From Tsukamurella sp. 8F (GTDB taxonomy: Bacteria; Actinomycetota; Actinomycetes; Mycobacteriales; Mycobacteriaceae): a stretch of DNA of 64,000 nucleotides. The stretch is taken from contig NZ_JARFTP010000006.1 of NCBI RefSeq assembly GCF_029167375.1, positions 124,001 to 188,000 of the forward strand, in the 5' to 3' direction. A program made the position numbers and the translations under genes. Of this stretch, positions 23,127 to 31,489 are shown one piece after another (the first letter of the stretch is position 1; each line of letters begins with the position of its first letter). The notes below the pieces were generated by a model that made no database searches, was not told the DNA's origin, and saw only the letters and a program-made list of their open reading frames with translations.

Positions 23127-24590
23127 ATGAAGGCGGACGTGGTGGTAGTGGGTGGCGGGCCGACCGGAATGTGGCTGGCCTGCGAACTGAGCCTGGCCGG
23201 CGTGTCCACGGTCGTGCTGGAGCAACGGCGCGACGTCGATCCGCACTCCCGCGCGCTCACCGTGCATCCGCGGACCGTCGAGACCCTGGCGCTGCGCGAC
23301 GCACACGGACCTCTGCTCGCCGAATCCGGCCGGCTTCCGAGCGGCCACTTCGCAGCGTTGGACGAACGGCTCGATTTCTCCTGCCTGGACACGGATTTCC
23401 CGTTCACGCTCACCATTCCACAGGCACGCACCACGCGACTGCTCGAGCAGCGTGCCCGAGGCCACGGTGCCGCGATCAGGCGCGGACACCGGGTGATCGG
23501 CCTCGCCGACGACGGGGACGCGGTGCGGGTGTCCGCCGAGGGGCCGGACGGCCGCTATTGCATGGCCGCCGAGTACGTGGTGGGCTGCGACGGCACCCGC
23601 AGCACGGTGCGCGAGCACGCTGGGATCCCCTTCGTCGGCACCGATTTCAGCACCATCGGATGGCTCGGCGACGTCACGCTGGCCGATCCCCCGTCCGCGC
23701 CGGTGGTGAGCGTCTGGAGCCGCAACGGCGCCGTCATGTGCGTGGCCCTGCCCGACGGCCAGTACCGCTTCGTCGGGAACGCCCCCGAGGACAACCGTAC
23801 CGACTGGCCGGGTGAGCCGACGTTCGACGAGTTGCGCTCCCTGGTCGTCCGCGTGCTGGGCACCGACTTCGGAATGCACACTCCGACATGGCTGTCGCGA
23901 TTCGGCGACACCAGTCGCCTCGCCTCGACGTACCGGAAGGGCCGCGTCCTGCTCGCAGGGGACGCCGCGCACCAGCACATGCCCAACGGCGGCGTGGGAC
24001 TGAATGTGGGAGTGCAGGATGCAATGAACCTGGGCTGGAAACTCGCGGCCACCGTCAGCGGACGGGCGCCCGACGGTCTGCTGGACACGTATCACGCGGA
24101 ACGGCATCCCGTCGGTGCGGACACTATCGAACACACTCAGGCACAGACCGCCCTCATGACGAACTTCTCCGAGCAGGGCGTGGCTCTGCGAAAACTGCTC
24201 GGCGGGCTCATCTCGGAGTGCCCCCAGCTCCGGGACGCGCTTGCCGAGCGCCTGTCCGGCCTGTCCGTGCGCTACCCACCGCGGGCCTCCGCACACCCGC
24301 TGGTCGGCCAACGCGCTCCGGATCTCCGACTGTCCGAAGATGTCTCACTCTTCGGCCTGTTGACCCGGGGAGACTTCGCGGTCGTCGACTTCACCGGCGG
24401 CGTCCCGGCCGCCCCAGGGCCGAAACTCGTCTGGCACCGCGCGGCGCTACCGCAGGAGCGCCAGACGTGGTCCGGGATCGGCGCCGCCCTGATCCGGCCC
24501 GACGGTTACGTCGGTTGGGCCAGCGACGAGTCCGACCCCACGACACTCGCAAGGGAGTTGGAGAGGGCGGTCGCGGCCACTCGGACCTGA
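23127..24590 (+). CDS. FAD-dependent aromatic/antibiotic monooxygenase (rifampicin monooxygenase-like)
   Basis: 487 residues, class A flavoprotein monooxygenase of the RdmE/MhpA/Rox type. Signatures: MKADVVVVGGGPTGMWLACELSLAGV (FAD dinucleotide fold), a DG motif as VVGCDGTRSTVREHAGI, and RVLLAGDAAHQHMPNGGVGLNVGVQDAMNLGWKLA (GD motif), followed by a C-terminal thioredoxin-like domain (about 385-487). Such enzymes hydroxylate phenolic compounds; Rox and TetX relatives inactivate antibiotics. ATG at 23127 has GAGAGG upstream; the longer frame to 23103 is weak. Divergent from a TetR regulator, which suits ligand-induced detoxification. Antibiotic activity is inference. Confidence 0.85.
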   Translation: MKADVVVVGGGPTGMWLACELSLAGVSTVVLEQRRDVDPHSRALTVHPRTVETLALRDAHGPLLAESGRLPSGHFAALDERLDFSCLDTDFPFTLTIPQARTTRLLEQRARGHGAAIRRGHRVIGLADDGDAVRVSAEGPDGRYCMAAEYVVGCDGTRSTVREHAGIPFVGTDFSTIGWLGDVTLADPPSAPVVSVWSRNGAVMCVALPDGQYRFVGNAPEDNRTDWPGEPTFDELRSLVVRVLGTDFGMHTPTWLSRFGDTSRLASTYRKGRVLLAGDAAHQHMPNGGVGLNVGVQDAMNLGWKLAATVSGRAPDGLLDTYHAERHPVGADTIEHTQAQTALMTNFSEQGVALRKLLGGLISECPQLRDALAERLSGLSVRYPPRASAHPLVGQRAPDLRLSEDVSLFGLLTRGDFAVVDFTGGVPAAPGPKLVWHRAALPQERQTWSGIGAALIRPDGYVGWASDESDPTTLARELERAVAATRT

Positions 24591-24610
24591 GCTCGCGGCT
24601 GCGACCGGTT

Positions 24611-25495
24611 TCAGGCCTGGATGTGCTCGAGATCGTCGATGAGGTTCGGGTGGGTCGGCTGCCACCCGAGCGTTGCGCGGGTGTACGCGCTGGACGCCGG
24701 TTGGTCCATCGCGAAGATGGGGCCGAACGAGCCGAACGCGTCGTCGGGCAGAGACTGCACCCGCAGCCCCAGACGGCGGCCGATGACCGCGGCGATATCG
24801 ACCACGGCATCACCCTCGTCGGCGACCGCGTGCCATGCCGTACCCGCCGGTGCCGACTCCAGGACCAGACGGAAGAGCGCGGCCGCATCGAGTGCGTGAA
24901 CGGCCGGCCATCTTTGTGAGCCGTCGCCCGGGTAGCCCGCGACACCGCTTCGACGCGCCCGGGCGACCAGGAGTCCGGCGAAACCGCCTCGGCCGTCGTT
25001 GTGGACAGTGCGCGGCATGCGCACGGCCGTCGCCCGCACCCCGTGCTCGGAGAGGCCGAGTAGCGCATCGACGGAGCGCGCCCGGCCCGCGACCGGTCCT
25101 TCGAGAGGTAGCGGGTCCGCCTCCGTGGACGCCCTGCCCGAAACCCACGGCGTGCCGGATACGGTCACGATCGGCCGATCGCTGCCGATCAGCGACTCGC
25201 CGAGGACGGCCATGGCCGCCGCCTCCTCTGCGACGGCCTGCTCGAGCCCGTCGCTCCCTCCCATGCCGTTGTCGCCGAAGGCCAAGCTGATCACGCCGTC
25301 GGCCTGGTCGGCTCCGCGATGCAGCACGTCGAGGTCTGCGAGGCCGCCTCGCAGCACCTCAGCGCCGGCGCTTCTCAGTGCCGCCTCCGACCTGTCGGAG
25401 CGAGCCAGCGCGAGCACGGTGTGGTCGCTCTCGAGCAGTTCGGCGACGACCGCTGAACCGATTGTGCCGGTACCGCCTGTAACGAAGACGCGCAT
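24611..25495 (-). CDS. NAD-dependent epimerase/dehydratase-like (extended SDR) protein
   Basis: 294 residues. MRVFVTGGTGTIGSAVVAELLESDHTVLALARSDR is an NAD(P)-binding Rossmann opening of the extended/atypical SDR family. Mid region has PIVTVSGTPW and VRMPRTVHNDGRGGFAGLLVARA; the end has LGWQPTHPNLIDDLEH, typical of epimerases. The Tyr-x-x-x-Lys catalytic pair is not visible, so it may act as a reductase of another kind. A paralogue with similar length and motifs lies at 32209-33114, also divergent from a TetR gene. GGAGGAG six bases before ATG. Divergent from the TetR at 25578 across a large dyad. Confidence 0.85.
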   Translation of the reverse strand: MRVFVTGGTGTIGSAVVAELLESDHTVLALARSDRSEAALRSAGAEVLRGGLADLDVLHRGADQADGVISLAFGDNGMGGSDGLEQAVAEEAAAMAVLGESLIGSDRPIVTVSGTPWVSGRASTEADPLPLEGPVAGRARSVDALLGLSEHGVRATAVRMPRTVHNDGRGGFAGLLVARARRSGVAGYPGDGSQRWPAVHALDAAALFRLVLESAPAGTAWHAVADEGDAVVDIAAVIGRRLGLRVQSLPDDAFGSFGPIFAMDQPASSAYTRATLGWQPTHPNLIDDLEHIQA

Positions 25496-25516
25496 GAGGA
25501 CTCCTCCACGTGATGA

Positions 25517-25557
25517 GACATCTGTCGCATCACTATAGCCGTGATGCGACAGATGTC
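25517..25557. promoter_or_regulatory. 17-bp perfect inverted repeat between divergent SDR and TetR genes
   Basis: GACATCTGTCGCATCAC (25517-25533) and GTGATGCGACAGATGTC (25541-25557) are exact reverse complements separated by TATAGCC. Each arm also contains GACA-N2-TGTC, itself a short dyad, so two overlapping sites are possible. It covers TATAGT (minus -10 candidate) and lies just upstream of TACGAT (25566-25571), the -10 of the TetR gene. Typical TetR autorepression arrangement. Confidence 0.8.
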
Positions 25558-25577
25558 CCGTCGCCTACGATGAACGC

Positions 25578-26156
25578 ATGGGCAGATGGGAACCGGGAGC
25601 GCGCGAGCGGCTCGTCGTGGCGGCGGTGGACCTGTTCACGGAACAGGGATATGACGCGACCACGGTCGCCCAGATCGCGGAACGCGGGGGCGTCACGAGA
25701 AGTACGTTCTTCCGGCACTTCTCCGACAAGCGAGAAGTGCTCGCGGCCGGACAGGAGACGTTGAGCCGACTACTCGCCGACGGAATCGCGGAAGCGCCGA
25801 CGGACGTGAGCCCGCTCAGCGCGGTCGGCTCCGGTCTCGAGCGGGCCTCGACGGCGATGGGGCCCGTCAATCGCGAACTCGGCCCCCGGATCAGGGCTGC
25901 GATAGCGGCGAGCGCCGAGCTCCAGGAGCGGGACGCACTCAAGAACATCGGACTCGCCGCTGCCATGACCACTGCACTCGTCGCCCGAGGCACCCCCGAG
26001 CCCACCGCTCACGTGGCGGCCGAATTGGGCGCCCTCGCGTTCAAACGCGGCTTCGCTCGGTGGGTCGAGGACGATCGGGAGCCCTCCGGGCCCCTCAGCC
26101 CCTACGTCATTGCGGCCCTGACCGAACTTCGCGAAGCCGCCAGATCACTGAGCTGA
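25578..26156 (+). CDS. TetR family transcriptional regulator
   Basis: 192 residues. HTH (about 8-50): ARERLVVAAVDLFTEQGYDATTVAQIAERGGVTRSTFFRHFSDKREVL, followed by helical effector domain. ATG at 25578 lies seven bases after TACGAT (25566-25571); no ribosome binding site is visible, so leaderless. Divergent from the SDR at 24611-25495, whose promoter it most likely controls through the 17-bp inverted repeat. The next 340 bp carry a fragment of another TetR-like C-terminus. Confidence 0.9.
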   Translation: MGRWEPGARERLVVAAVDLFTEQGYDATTVAQIAERGGVTRSTFFRHFSDKREVLAAGQETLSRLLADGIAEAPTDVSPLSAVGSGLERASTAMGPVNRELGPRIRAAIAASAELQERDALKNIGLAAAMTTALVARGTPEPTAHVAAELGALAFKRGFARWVEDDREPSGPLSPYVIAALTELREAARSLS

Positions 26157-26177
26157 TCGCGCCGATTCGGCACGGAG

Positions 26178-26519
26178 ATGCGAGGACTCGCCGTCCTCCG
26201 CGAGCGCATCCGCCGCGTCGCGCAAGCGGGCCGTCTGCGCATATCGGAGGCACGCGCCACTGCCCTCGTCCGCACCGTGGGTATCGGTCTCACACTCAGC
26301 ATCCTCGAGACTCCGGCGGACGAGCGCGACCCCGAGTTCGCGGAAGCCGCGTGGGACATGCTCGCGGCCACGGTGCTGACGGGGGCCCATGAACCGGGCG
26401 ACGACGGCGCGCGGGCGGCGGCGGTGTGGCTCCGCGCCGACGACCAGGCACTGGGCTCACTCAGCCCCGGAGAAGGGACACTCATGAGGGAGTGGCTCGA
26501 CCGCATCGCCCGCCGTTAG
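26178..26519 (+). pseudogene. C-terminal fragment of a TetR-type regulator
   Basis: 113 residues, MRGLAVLRERIRRVAQAGRLRISEARATALVRTVGIGLTLSILETPADERDPEFAEAAWDML and onward. This is a helical bundle like a TetR ligand-binding domain (the LVRTVGIGLTLSILETP region resembles the dimer helix of such proteins), but there is no N-terminal HTH. The gene starts 21 bp after the previous TetR stop, with GGAG before its ATG. It may be the remnant of a second TetR gene whose DNA-binding end was deleted, or an expressed small protein. It could also be read as a decayed tandem duplicate. Confidence 0.55.
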
Positions 26520-26640
26520 ACGCGTGTAGGGTCGGAGCATCGGGGTAGAAACGCGTTCCCGGCGCCGGCGCCAGCCGAATCGGAGCGCGCACACACGCGG
26601 TATCGGACGTTCCGGCACTCCTCCTTCGGAAGGGTGCGCC

Positions 26641-27543
26641 ATGAAGGCAGTGCGATTCAACAGGTTCGGCGGTCCGGACGTACTAGAGATCGTCGAACTC
26701 AGCGATCCCCATCCCGGTCCCGGGGAGATCCGCATCGCGGTCCGGGCCGCCGGAGTGAATCCAAGCGACTGGCGGAAGCGGGCGGGCGAGATGGACCCTG
26801 GCCTCCCGCAGACCCTGGGCTACGAAGCCGCAGGCGTCGTCGACGAGATCGGTGGAGACGTGCGCGACGTCGCGATCGGCGACCGCGTCTTCGGGGTGTC
26901 GCCTTACGGGGCCGCGCAGGCCGAACTGGCGATACTGTCGGAATGGGCCACGATCCCGCAGACGCTCGACTTCGCAGGAGCGGCAGTGATTCCCGCGGTC
27001 GTCGAGACCGCGGCACGCACACTCGATCGACTCGGCGTGACGTCGGGTAGCACCCTCCTGGTGTACGGGGCTTCCGGCAGCGTCGGGAGCGCCGCAGTAC
27101 AGCTGGCTGCCGAGCGCGGTGCCCGTGTCATCGGTACGGGCAGTCCCGGAACGCACGCTGCTCTGCGCTCTCTCGGAGCCGAGCCGGTGGCATACGGCGA
27201 CGGGATGTCCGAACGGGTGAAGGCGATCGCACCGTCGGGGGTGGACCTCGCGCTCGACGCGGCCGGCGGCGGGGCACTCCCCCGACTCGTCGAGCTCGCC
27301 GGGGCGCCCGAGCGCGTGGTCACCGTCGCCGACCCCCTCGGTGCCCGGAAGACGGGTGTCTACTTCAGTCGCGGGGACGCGGGCCGCGCGACTTACGCGC
27401 TCGCCCATGCAGCCCGGATGGCCGCCCAGGGCCGCTTCTCCATCGCGGTCGGGGGGACCTTCCCGCTAGCCGACGTGGCGCGCGCACACTCGGTCGGCGA
27501 ATCCGGCTCTCTGCGAGGGAAGATCGCGTTGGTGATCGACTGA
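26641..27543 (+). CDS. NADP-dependent zinc-free alcohol dehydrogenase/quinone oxidoreductase (MDR)
   Basis: 300 residues, medium-chain dehydrogenase/reductase without structural zinc. Opens MKAVRFNRFGGPDVLEIVELSDPHPGPGEIRIAVRAAGVNPSD, a quinone-oxidoreductase signature. NADP fold: TLLVYGASGSVGSAAVQLAAERGARVIGT. Ends ARAHSVGESGSLRGKIALVID. ATG at 26641 has GAAGGGTGCGCC before it. The 121-bp upstream region contains a GGCGCCGGCGCC palindrome (near 26560). No neighbouring regulator is adjacent on the downstream side. Likely reduces quinones or enones with NADPH. Confidence 0.9.
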   Translation: MKAVRFNRFGGPDVLEIVELSDPHPGPGEIRIAVRAAGVNPSDWRKRAGEMDPGLPQTLGYEAAGVVDEIGGDVRDVAIGDRVFGVSPYGAAQAELAILSEWATIPQTLDFAGAAVIPAVVETAARTLDRLGVTSGSTLLVYGASGSVGSAAVQLAAERGARVIGTGSPGTHAALRSLGAEPVAYGDGMSERVKAIAPSGVDLALDAAGGGALPRLVELAGAPERVVTVADPLGARKTGVYFSRGDAGRATYALAHAARMAAQGRFSIAVGGTFPLADVARAHSVGESGSLRGKIALVID

Positions 27544-27797
27544 CCCGGCACTCGCGAACGGCGTGCCGCCCGGACCGGGCGCCGAAGGTGTGCCGGGCAA
27601 GGTGGTCCGCCATGAGCCGGCTGCGCGGGGGGCGCCGAGGAGTAGCCGCGCGGCCGGCCAGGATTCCGGCGCTCACCGGAGGACCAGGCAAGCCTGGATC
27701 GACTGCCCGCCAGGGGATTCGAGGGCATCGTCGGCGGCCTCACCGCCCTCGTCGGAACGCAGTCCCCCGCCTCGACCTACGCTCGGGTCGGCCGGCG
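27544..27797. other. Intergenic region, gene-free (254 bp)
   Basis: Only high-GC shadow frames are present. The clearest structure is CGCCC-GGACC-GGGCG (27567-27581) shortly after the oxidoreductase stop, a candidate stem-type terminator without a T tract. The convergent aldo/keto reductase ends at 27798. Confidence 0.4.
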
Positions 27798-28679
27798 TCA
27801 CTTCCCCACCCGGTCGAGTTCCGCAAGCGCATCCGCGGGCAGGTCGAGGTCCGCGGCAGCCAGGTTCTCACGTAAATGGGCGACGCTCGACGTCCCGGGG
27901 ATGACGACTATATTCGGCGCACGATGCAACAGCCACGACAGGGCGACAGCCTTCGTTGTGGCACCCAGCCTTTGGGCCACACCGTCGAGGACGCCCGATT
28001 GCAGCGGGCTGAATCCACCCAGGGGCCAGAACGCCGTATACGCGATGCCCTGCTCGCCCAACACGGCTATCAGGCCCTCGTCGCCGCGGTGAGCGACGTT
28101 GTACCAGTTCTGCACGGTGACGAGGGGAGCGATCGAGCGGGCCTCCGCAACCTGGTCCCCGTCGACGACGGAGAGGCCGAGGTGCTTGATCTTGCCCTGC
28201 TCCCGCAAATCGGCGAGAGCGCCGAAAGGCTCAGCGATGGATCCTGATACGGCGGAGTGGCCGTCGGGGCCGCCGCCGACCCGGAGGTTGACGACGTCCA
28301 GGGCCTCGACGCCGAGGGTGCGCAGGTTCGACTCGACCTGATCCCGCAGTTGCTCGGGAGCGCGTGCCGCGGGCCACCCGCCGTCGGCGTCGCGGACCGA
28401 TCCCACCTTGGTGACGATGCGGACCCCGTCGTAGGGGGCGAGCGCCTCGCGGATCAGCTCGTTGGTTACATGTGGGCCGTAGAAGTCGGCCGTGTCGACG
28501 TGGTTCACGCCGGCATCGACGGCCGCGCGCAGAACTCGAATCGCCTCGCCGCGGTCGGCCGGCGGCCCCCAGACGCGACGAGCACCGTCGCTACCGGCCA
28601 ACTGCATCGCACCATAGCCGGATCGCGTGAAGGAGACGCCCTCCGCAGTGGCGAAGGTTCCTCCGAGTGTGTTGGTCAT
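27798..28679 (-). CDS. Aldo/keto reductase
   Basis: 293 residues of the aldo/keto reductase superfamily. GYGAMQLAGSD-like opening, AVDAGVNHVDTADFYGPHVTNELIREAL (Asp and Tyr of the catalytic tetrad), RIVTKVGS (Lys) and VDVVNLRVGGG-type strand in place of the usual His (here LDVVNLRVGG), as in the YdbC-like subgroup. The C-terminus has VIPGTSSVAHLRENLAAADLDLPADALAELDRV, the NADP-phosphate contact. Its start is 22 bp downstream of the SDR gene, suggesting a two-gene transcript. Confidence 0.9.
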   Translation of the reverse strand: MTNTLGGTFATAEGVSFTRSGYGAMQLAGSDGARRVWGPPADRGEAIRVLRAAVDAGVNHVDTADFYGPHVTNELIREALAPYDGVRIVTKVGSVRDADGGWPAARAPEQLRDQVESNLRTLGVEALDVVNLRVGGGPDGHSAVSGSIAEPFGALADLREQGKIKHLGLSVVDGDQVAEARSIAPLVTVQNWYNVAHRGDEGLIAVLGEQGIAYTAFWPLGGFSPLQSGVLDGVAQRLGATTKAVALSWLLHRAPNIVVIPGTSSVAHLRENLAAADLDLPADALAELDRVGK

Positions 28680-28701
28680 ACCGCTTGTGATCCTTTCGTT
28701 T

Positions 28702-29439
28702 TCAGCGTTCCGGCAGGGTATTCAGCACCTGGGAACGACGCTCCAGTAGGTCCGAGTACGTGCCGTCCCGTTCGGCCCACCGCAGCCGTTGGGCGCGCTC
28801 GACCACTACCTGCGGCGGCGCGGGGTCCGCCGTGAGGAGCCGCAGGGCCTCGTCCAGGTAGTCGTCGAGGGACAACGCTGCGGGGTTGAGCTCGAGCTGC
28901 GCAGGAGTGGTCGCCACCGCCGGCGGGATCAGCTCCGTGACAGCGATCCCCGTGCCCGTCAGCTGCGCACGAAGCGATTCCGTGTACGAATGCACTCCCG
29001 CCTTCGAGGCGCCGTAGGTGGGCATCAACGGAAACGGCACGAAGGCGATACCCGAACCGACGGTGACGATCTCCCCGGAGCCGCGCGCCATCAGGTGGGG
29101 CGTGAACGCATCGATCACACGGATGGTGCCGAGCAGGTTCACGGCGACGGTCGTCTCTGCCGACTCGATGTGGCTCGGATCGCGGAGGTCCTCGGTGAGC
29201 ATGACTCCCGACATCGTGACCACGACATCGAGATCAGGGTGGCTCGCAAGTACCTCGTCGCGCGCACGCACCACGGAGTCCTGATCTGTGACATCGACGT
29301 ACACGCTCTCGAGCCCCTCAACGGTCGTCCTGCCACCGACGACTACGGTGCTCCCCGCATCCACGAGCCGCCTCGCGAGCCCGTGGCCTATGCCCGAGGT
29401 GCCTCCGACCACGATCACGGTGTGTCCATCGAGTTCCAT
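28702..29439 (-). CDS. Short-chain dehydrogenase (DltE/CapD-type SDR)
   Basis: 245 residues, classical SDR. VIVVGGTSGIGHGLARRLVDAG (NAD(P) motif TGxxxGxG), VDVTDQDS, VVTMSGVM (NAG-like motif), and catalytic YGASKAG (Tyr-x-x-x-Lys) with the upstream Ser in VGSGIAFVP. Typical SDR with no extra domain. ATG at 29439 begins right at the mouth of the divergent region; the longer frame to 29625 crosses the neighbouring gene's promoter. It is followed by the aldo/keto reductase 22 bp on. Divergent partner is the MmyB-type XRE regulator, a common actinobacterial pairing. Confidence 0.92.
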   Translation of the reverse strand: MELDGHTVIVVGGTSGIGHGLARRLVDAGSTVVVGGRTTVEGLESVYVDVTDQDSVVRARDEVLASHPDLDVVVTMSGVMLTEDLRDPSHIESAETTVAVNLLGTIRVIDAFTPHLMARGSGEIVTVGSGIAFVPFPLMPTYGASKAGVHSYTESLRAQLTGTGIAVTELIPPAVATTPAQLELNPAALSLDDYLDEALRLLTADPAPPQVVVERAQRLRWAERDGTYSDLLERRSQVLNTLPER

Positions 29440-29542
29440 GGTCACAATCGTGATCCCGGAGCGTCCGGTCCGGAAGGTCCCCCGTGATCCGGGGAGTACC
29501 AGGGCCCCTCTCGGCAGGCCGGATCCAACTACCGTGGATCCC

Positions 29543-30361
29543 GTGACTGAGACCGAGAATCGGCTGGGCGAATACTTGCGCGCGCGGCGCGCGCTGGTCA
29601 CGCCGGACCGGGCGGGTCTACCCACCGGGCGCGGACGACGGGTTCCGGGCCTGCGCCGCGAGGAGGTCGCGTTGCTCGCCGGGATCAGCGCCGACTACTA
29701 CCTCCGACTCGAACGCGGTCGCGACAAGAACCCGTCGGCGCAGGTGCTGGAGTCCCTCGCGCGGGTCCTGCAACTGGACGACGTGGAGACGGAGCACCTG
29801 CTCGGCCTGGTGGGCCCACGCCCGCTGAAGCGCCGCCGGAAGCGCACCGAACGCGTTCCTGCCCGGCTGTACCACCTCCTCGCCGCGCTCGATGTACCTG
29901 CGTTCGTGGAGGGCAGGTACTTCGACGTCCTGGCGTCTAATCGCCTTGCTGTGGCACTCAATCCGCGGCTGCAGCCCGGGCACAACCGACTGCGGTCGCT
30001 GATCCTCGACGCCGAGGAGCGGGCCCTCCACGACGACTGGGACGCCGCCGTCGAGGAGTTCGTCGCGGCATTCCGCCACACACTCGGGGACGATACGAAC
30101 GATCCTCGCGTCGTCGAACTCGTCGGTGAATTATCCCTCGCCAGCGGCAGATTCCGAACCTTATGGGCGCGCCATGACATCCGCCGACTCGAAGGCGGCA
30201 CCACCGTCGTCAATCACCCGGAGGTCGGCGTACTTCGTCTGCACCGGGACAAGCTCCCCGTGGGGGACGTGATCCTGACCGTCTACTACGCGGACGAACA
30301 CAGCGAGAGCGCCGAGAAGCTGGGCCTGCTCGCCGTCATCGCTTCCGACACTCCGGCCTGA
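29543..30361 (+). CDS. MmyB-type XRE family regulator
   Basis: 272 residues. HTH near the N-terminus (LGEYLRARRALVTPDRAG...RRVPGLRREEVALLAGISADYYLRLERGRDKNPSAQVLESLARVLQ), followed by the MmyB/MLTR-like domain with DVPAFVEGRYFDVLASNRLAVALNP and WARHDIRRLEGGTTVVNHPEVG, which fits the family of regulators with a ligand-binding PAS-like fold. GTG at 29543 lies eight bases after TACCGT (29530-29535), so leaderless translation is likely. Regulates, by convention, the divergent SDR. Ends three bases before the HxlR gene converges. Confidence 0.9.
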   Translation: MTETENRLGEYLRARRALVTPDRAGLPTGRGRRVPGLRREEVALLAGISADYYLRLERGRDKNPSAQVLESLARVLQLDDVETEHLLGLVGPRPLKRRRKRTERVPARLYHLLAALDVPAFVEGRYFDVLASNRLAVALNPRLQPGHNRLRSLILDAEERALHDDWDAAVEEFVAAFRHTLGDDTNDPRVVELVGELSLASGRFRTLWARHDIRRLEGGTTVVNHPEVGVLRLHRDKLPVGDVILTVYYADEHSESAEKLGLLAVIASDTPA

Positions 30362-30364
30362 ACG

Positions 30365-30727
30365 TCACGAGCGGTCGCCGCGCGAAGCGCGGGCACGCTC
30401 GATCTCGGGGACATGCAACTCCGCCCAGTCACGGAGTGCCCCCAGGGGCACCAGAAGGGATCGGCCCAGGGGCGCAAGGGCGTACTCGACACGCGGCGGC
30501 GTGCCACCGATCTCGGTGCGCGACACCAGGCCGTCGGCCTCCATCATCCGCAGCGTCTCGGTCAACGCCTTCGGTGTGATCCCCTGGATGTAGGCCTTCA
30601 GTTCGGTGAATCGCATCGGTCCGGATTCGAGCGCGGTCACGACGAAGACGGTCCACCGCGCCCCGATCCGGTGCAGCACTGTTCGGCTCGGACACGTCGC
30701 CGCCATCACGTCGTAGGCCTTCGCCAC
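30365..30727 (-). CDS. HxlR family transcriptional regulator
   Basis: 120 residues, winged helix of the HxlR family. CPSRTVLHRIGARWTVFVVTALESGPMRFTELKAYIQGITPKALTETLRMMEADGLVSRTEIGGTPPRVEYALAPLG is complete. The single Cys near the start (Cys12) is at the position used by thiol-sensing HxlR proteins such as HypR. GTG at 30727 has CGGAGG six bases upstream. Divergent from an SDR, with a 12-bp palindrome in the shared promoter. Confidence 0.92.
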   Translation of the reverse strand: MAKAYDVMAATCPSRTVLHRIGARWTVFVVTALESGPMRFTELKAYIQGITPKALTETLRMMEADGLVSRTEIGGTPPRVEYALAPLGRSLLVPLGALRDWAELHVPEIERARASRGDRS

Positions 30728-30745
30728 AGGTCACCTCCGGTAGCG

Positions 30746-30773
30746 TTGAAGATACTGGTATCAAAACTATATC
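30746..30773 (+). promoter_or_regulatory. Promoter of the SDR with GATACTGGTATC operator in its spacer
   Basis: -35 TTGAAG (30746-30751), 16-bp spacer, -10 TATATC (30768-30773). The perfect dyad GATAC-TG-GTATC (30751-30762) fills most of the spacer, where HxlR dimers usually bind. Start near 30780 puts the ATG at 30783 within three bases, so the leader is negligible. Confidence 0.7.
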
Positions 30774-30782
30774 GTGCCGCTC

Positions 30783-31463
30783 ATGACCAACGCGTTAGAG
30801 AACAAGCGAATCCTCATCGTCGGCGGCGGCCGGGGCATCGGCGCACATATCGCACGTCGCGCGACGGATGGCGGTGCAGACGTCGTAGTCGCCACGCGCG
30901 GCGGCGAGGGTCCTCGTCTCGATGTACTGGACGAGGCGTCGATCGCCTCGGCCGCGCAGGAGATAGGCCCACTGGACCACGTGGTGACCACCGCGTCGGC
31001 GCACCACGACGTGCCGGTCGCAGATCTGGAACACGACAAGACGATCGACGCTTTCGGCGCCAAGGTCACCGGCGCTCTCCTGCTCGCCAAGCACTTCGCG
31101 CCGCAGGTGCGGCCCGGCGGCTCGTTCCTGCTGTTCTCCGGCGTCGTGGGTTGGAAACCGGCGCCGGGCACCATCGTCAAGGGGATCGCGAACGGCGCAC
31201 TCGAGTATGTCGCGGCGCACCTCGCGGTCGAGCTCGCGCCCATCAGGGTGAACGCGATCGCGCCCGGGATCATCGACAGCGGCACATGGGATCGCCTGGG
31301 CGAGGAGCGTAAGCACGCACTGCTGGAGAGCGCCGCCGACGGAGGCCTGGTCGGCCGGCACGGCACTCTCGACGACATCGCAGATGCCGCACTGTGGCTC
31401 CTGGGCGCAGGGTACGTCAGCGGCGAGGTGATCCATGTCGACGGCGGCGCGCGACACCGGTGA
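30783..31463 (+). CDS. SDR-family oxidoreductase lacking the catalytic tyrosine
   Basis: 226 residues. ILIVGGGRGIGAHIARRATDGGADVVVATRGG is a normal nucleotide-binding motif and IAPGIIDSGTW and GYVSGEVIHVDGGA are the usual C-terminal parts. The segment that should hold Tyr-x-x-x-Lys reads KPAPGTIVKGIANGALEYVAA: the Lys is present but the Tyr position is Gly, so canonical SDR chemistry is doubtful. This is known in a subset of SDRs paired with HxlR regulators. ATG at 30783 is used because GTG at 30774 abuts the -10 of the promoter. Confidence 0.88.
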   Translation: MTNALENKRILIVGGGRGIGAHIARRATDGGADVVVATRGGEGPRLDVLDEASIASAAQEIGPLDHVVTTASAHHDVPVADLEHDKTIDAFGAKVTGALLLAKHFAPQVRPGGSFLLFSGVVGWKPAPGTIVKGIANGALEYVAAHLAVELAPIRVNAIAPGIIDSGTWDRLGEERKHALLESAADGGLVGRHGTLDDIADAALWLLGAGYVSGEVIHVDGGARHR

Positions 31464-31489
31464 CCGGGGGCGCCCGTCGCATCGGAGTA

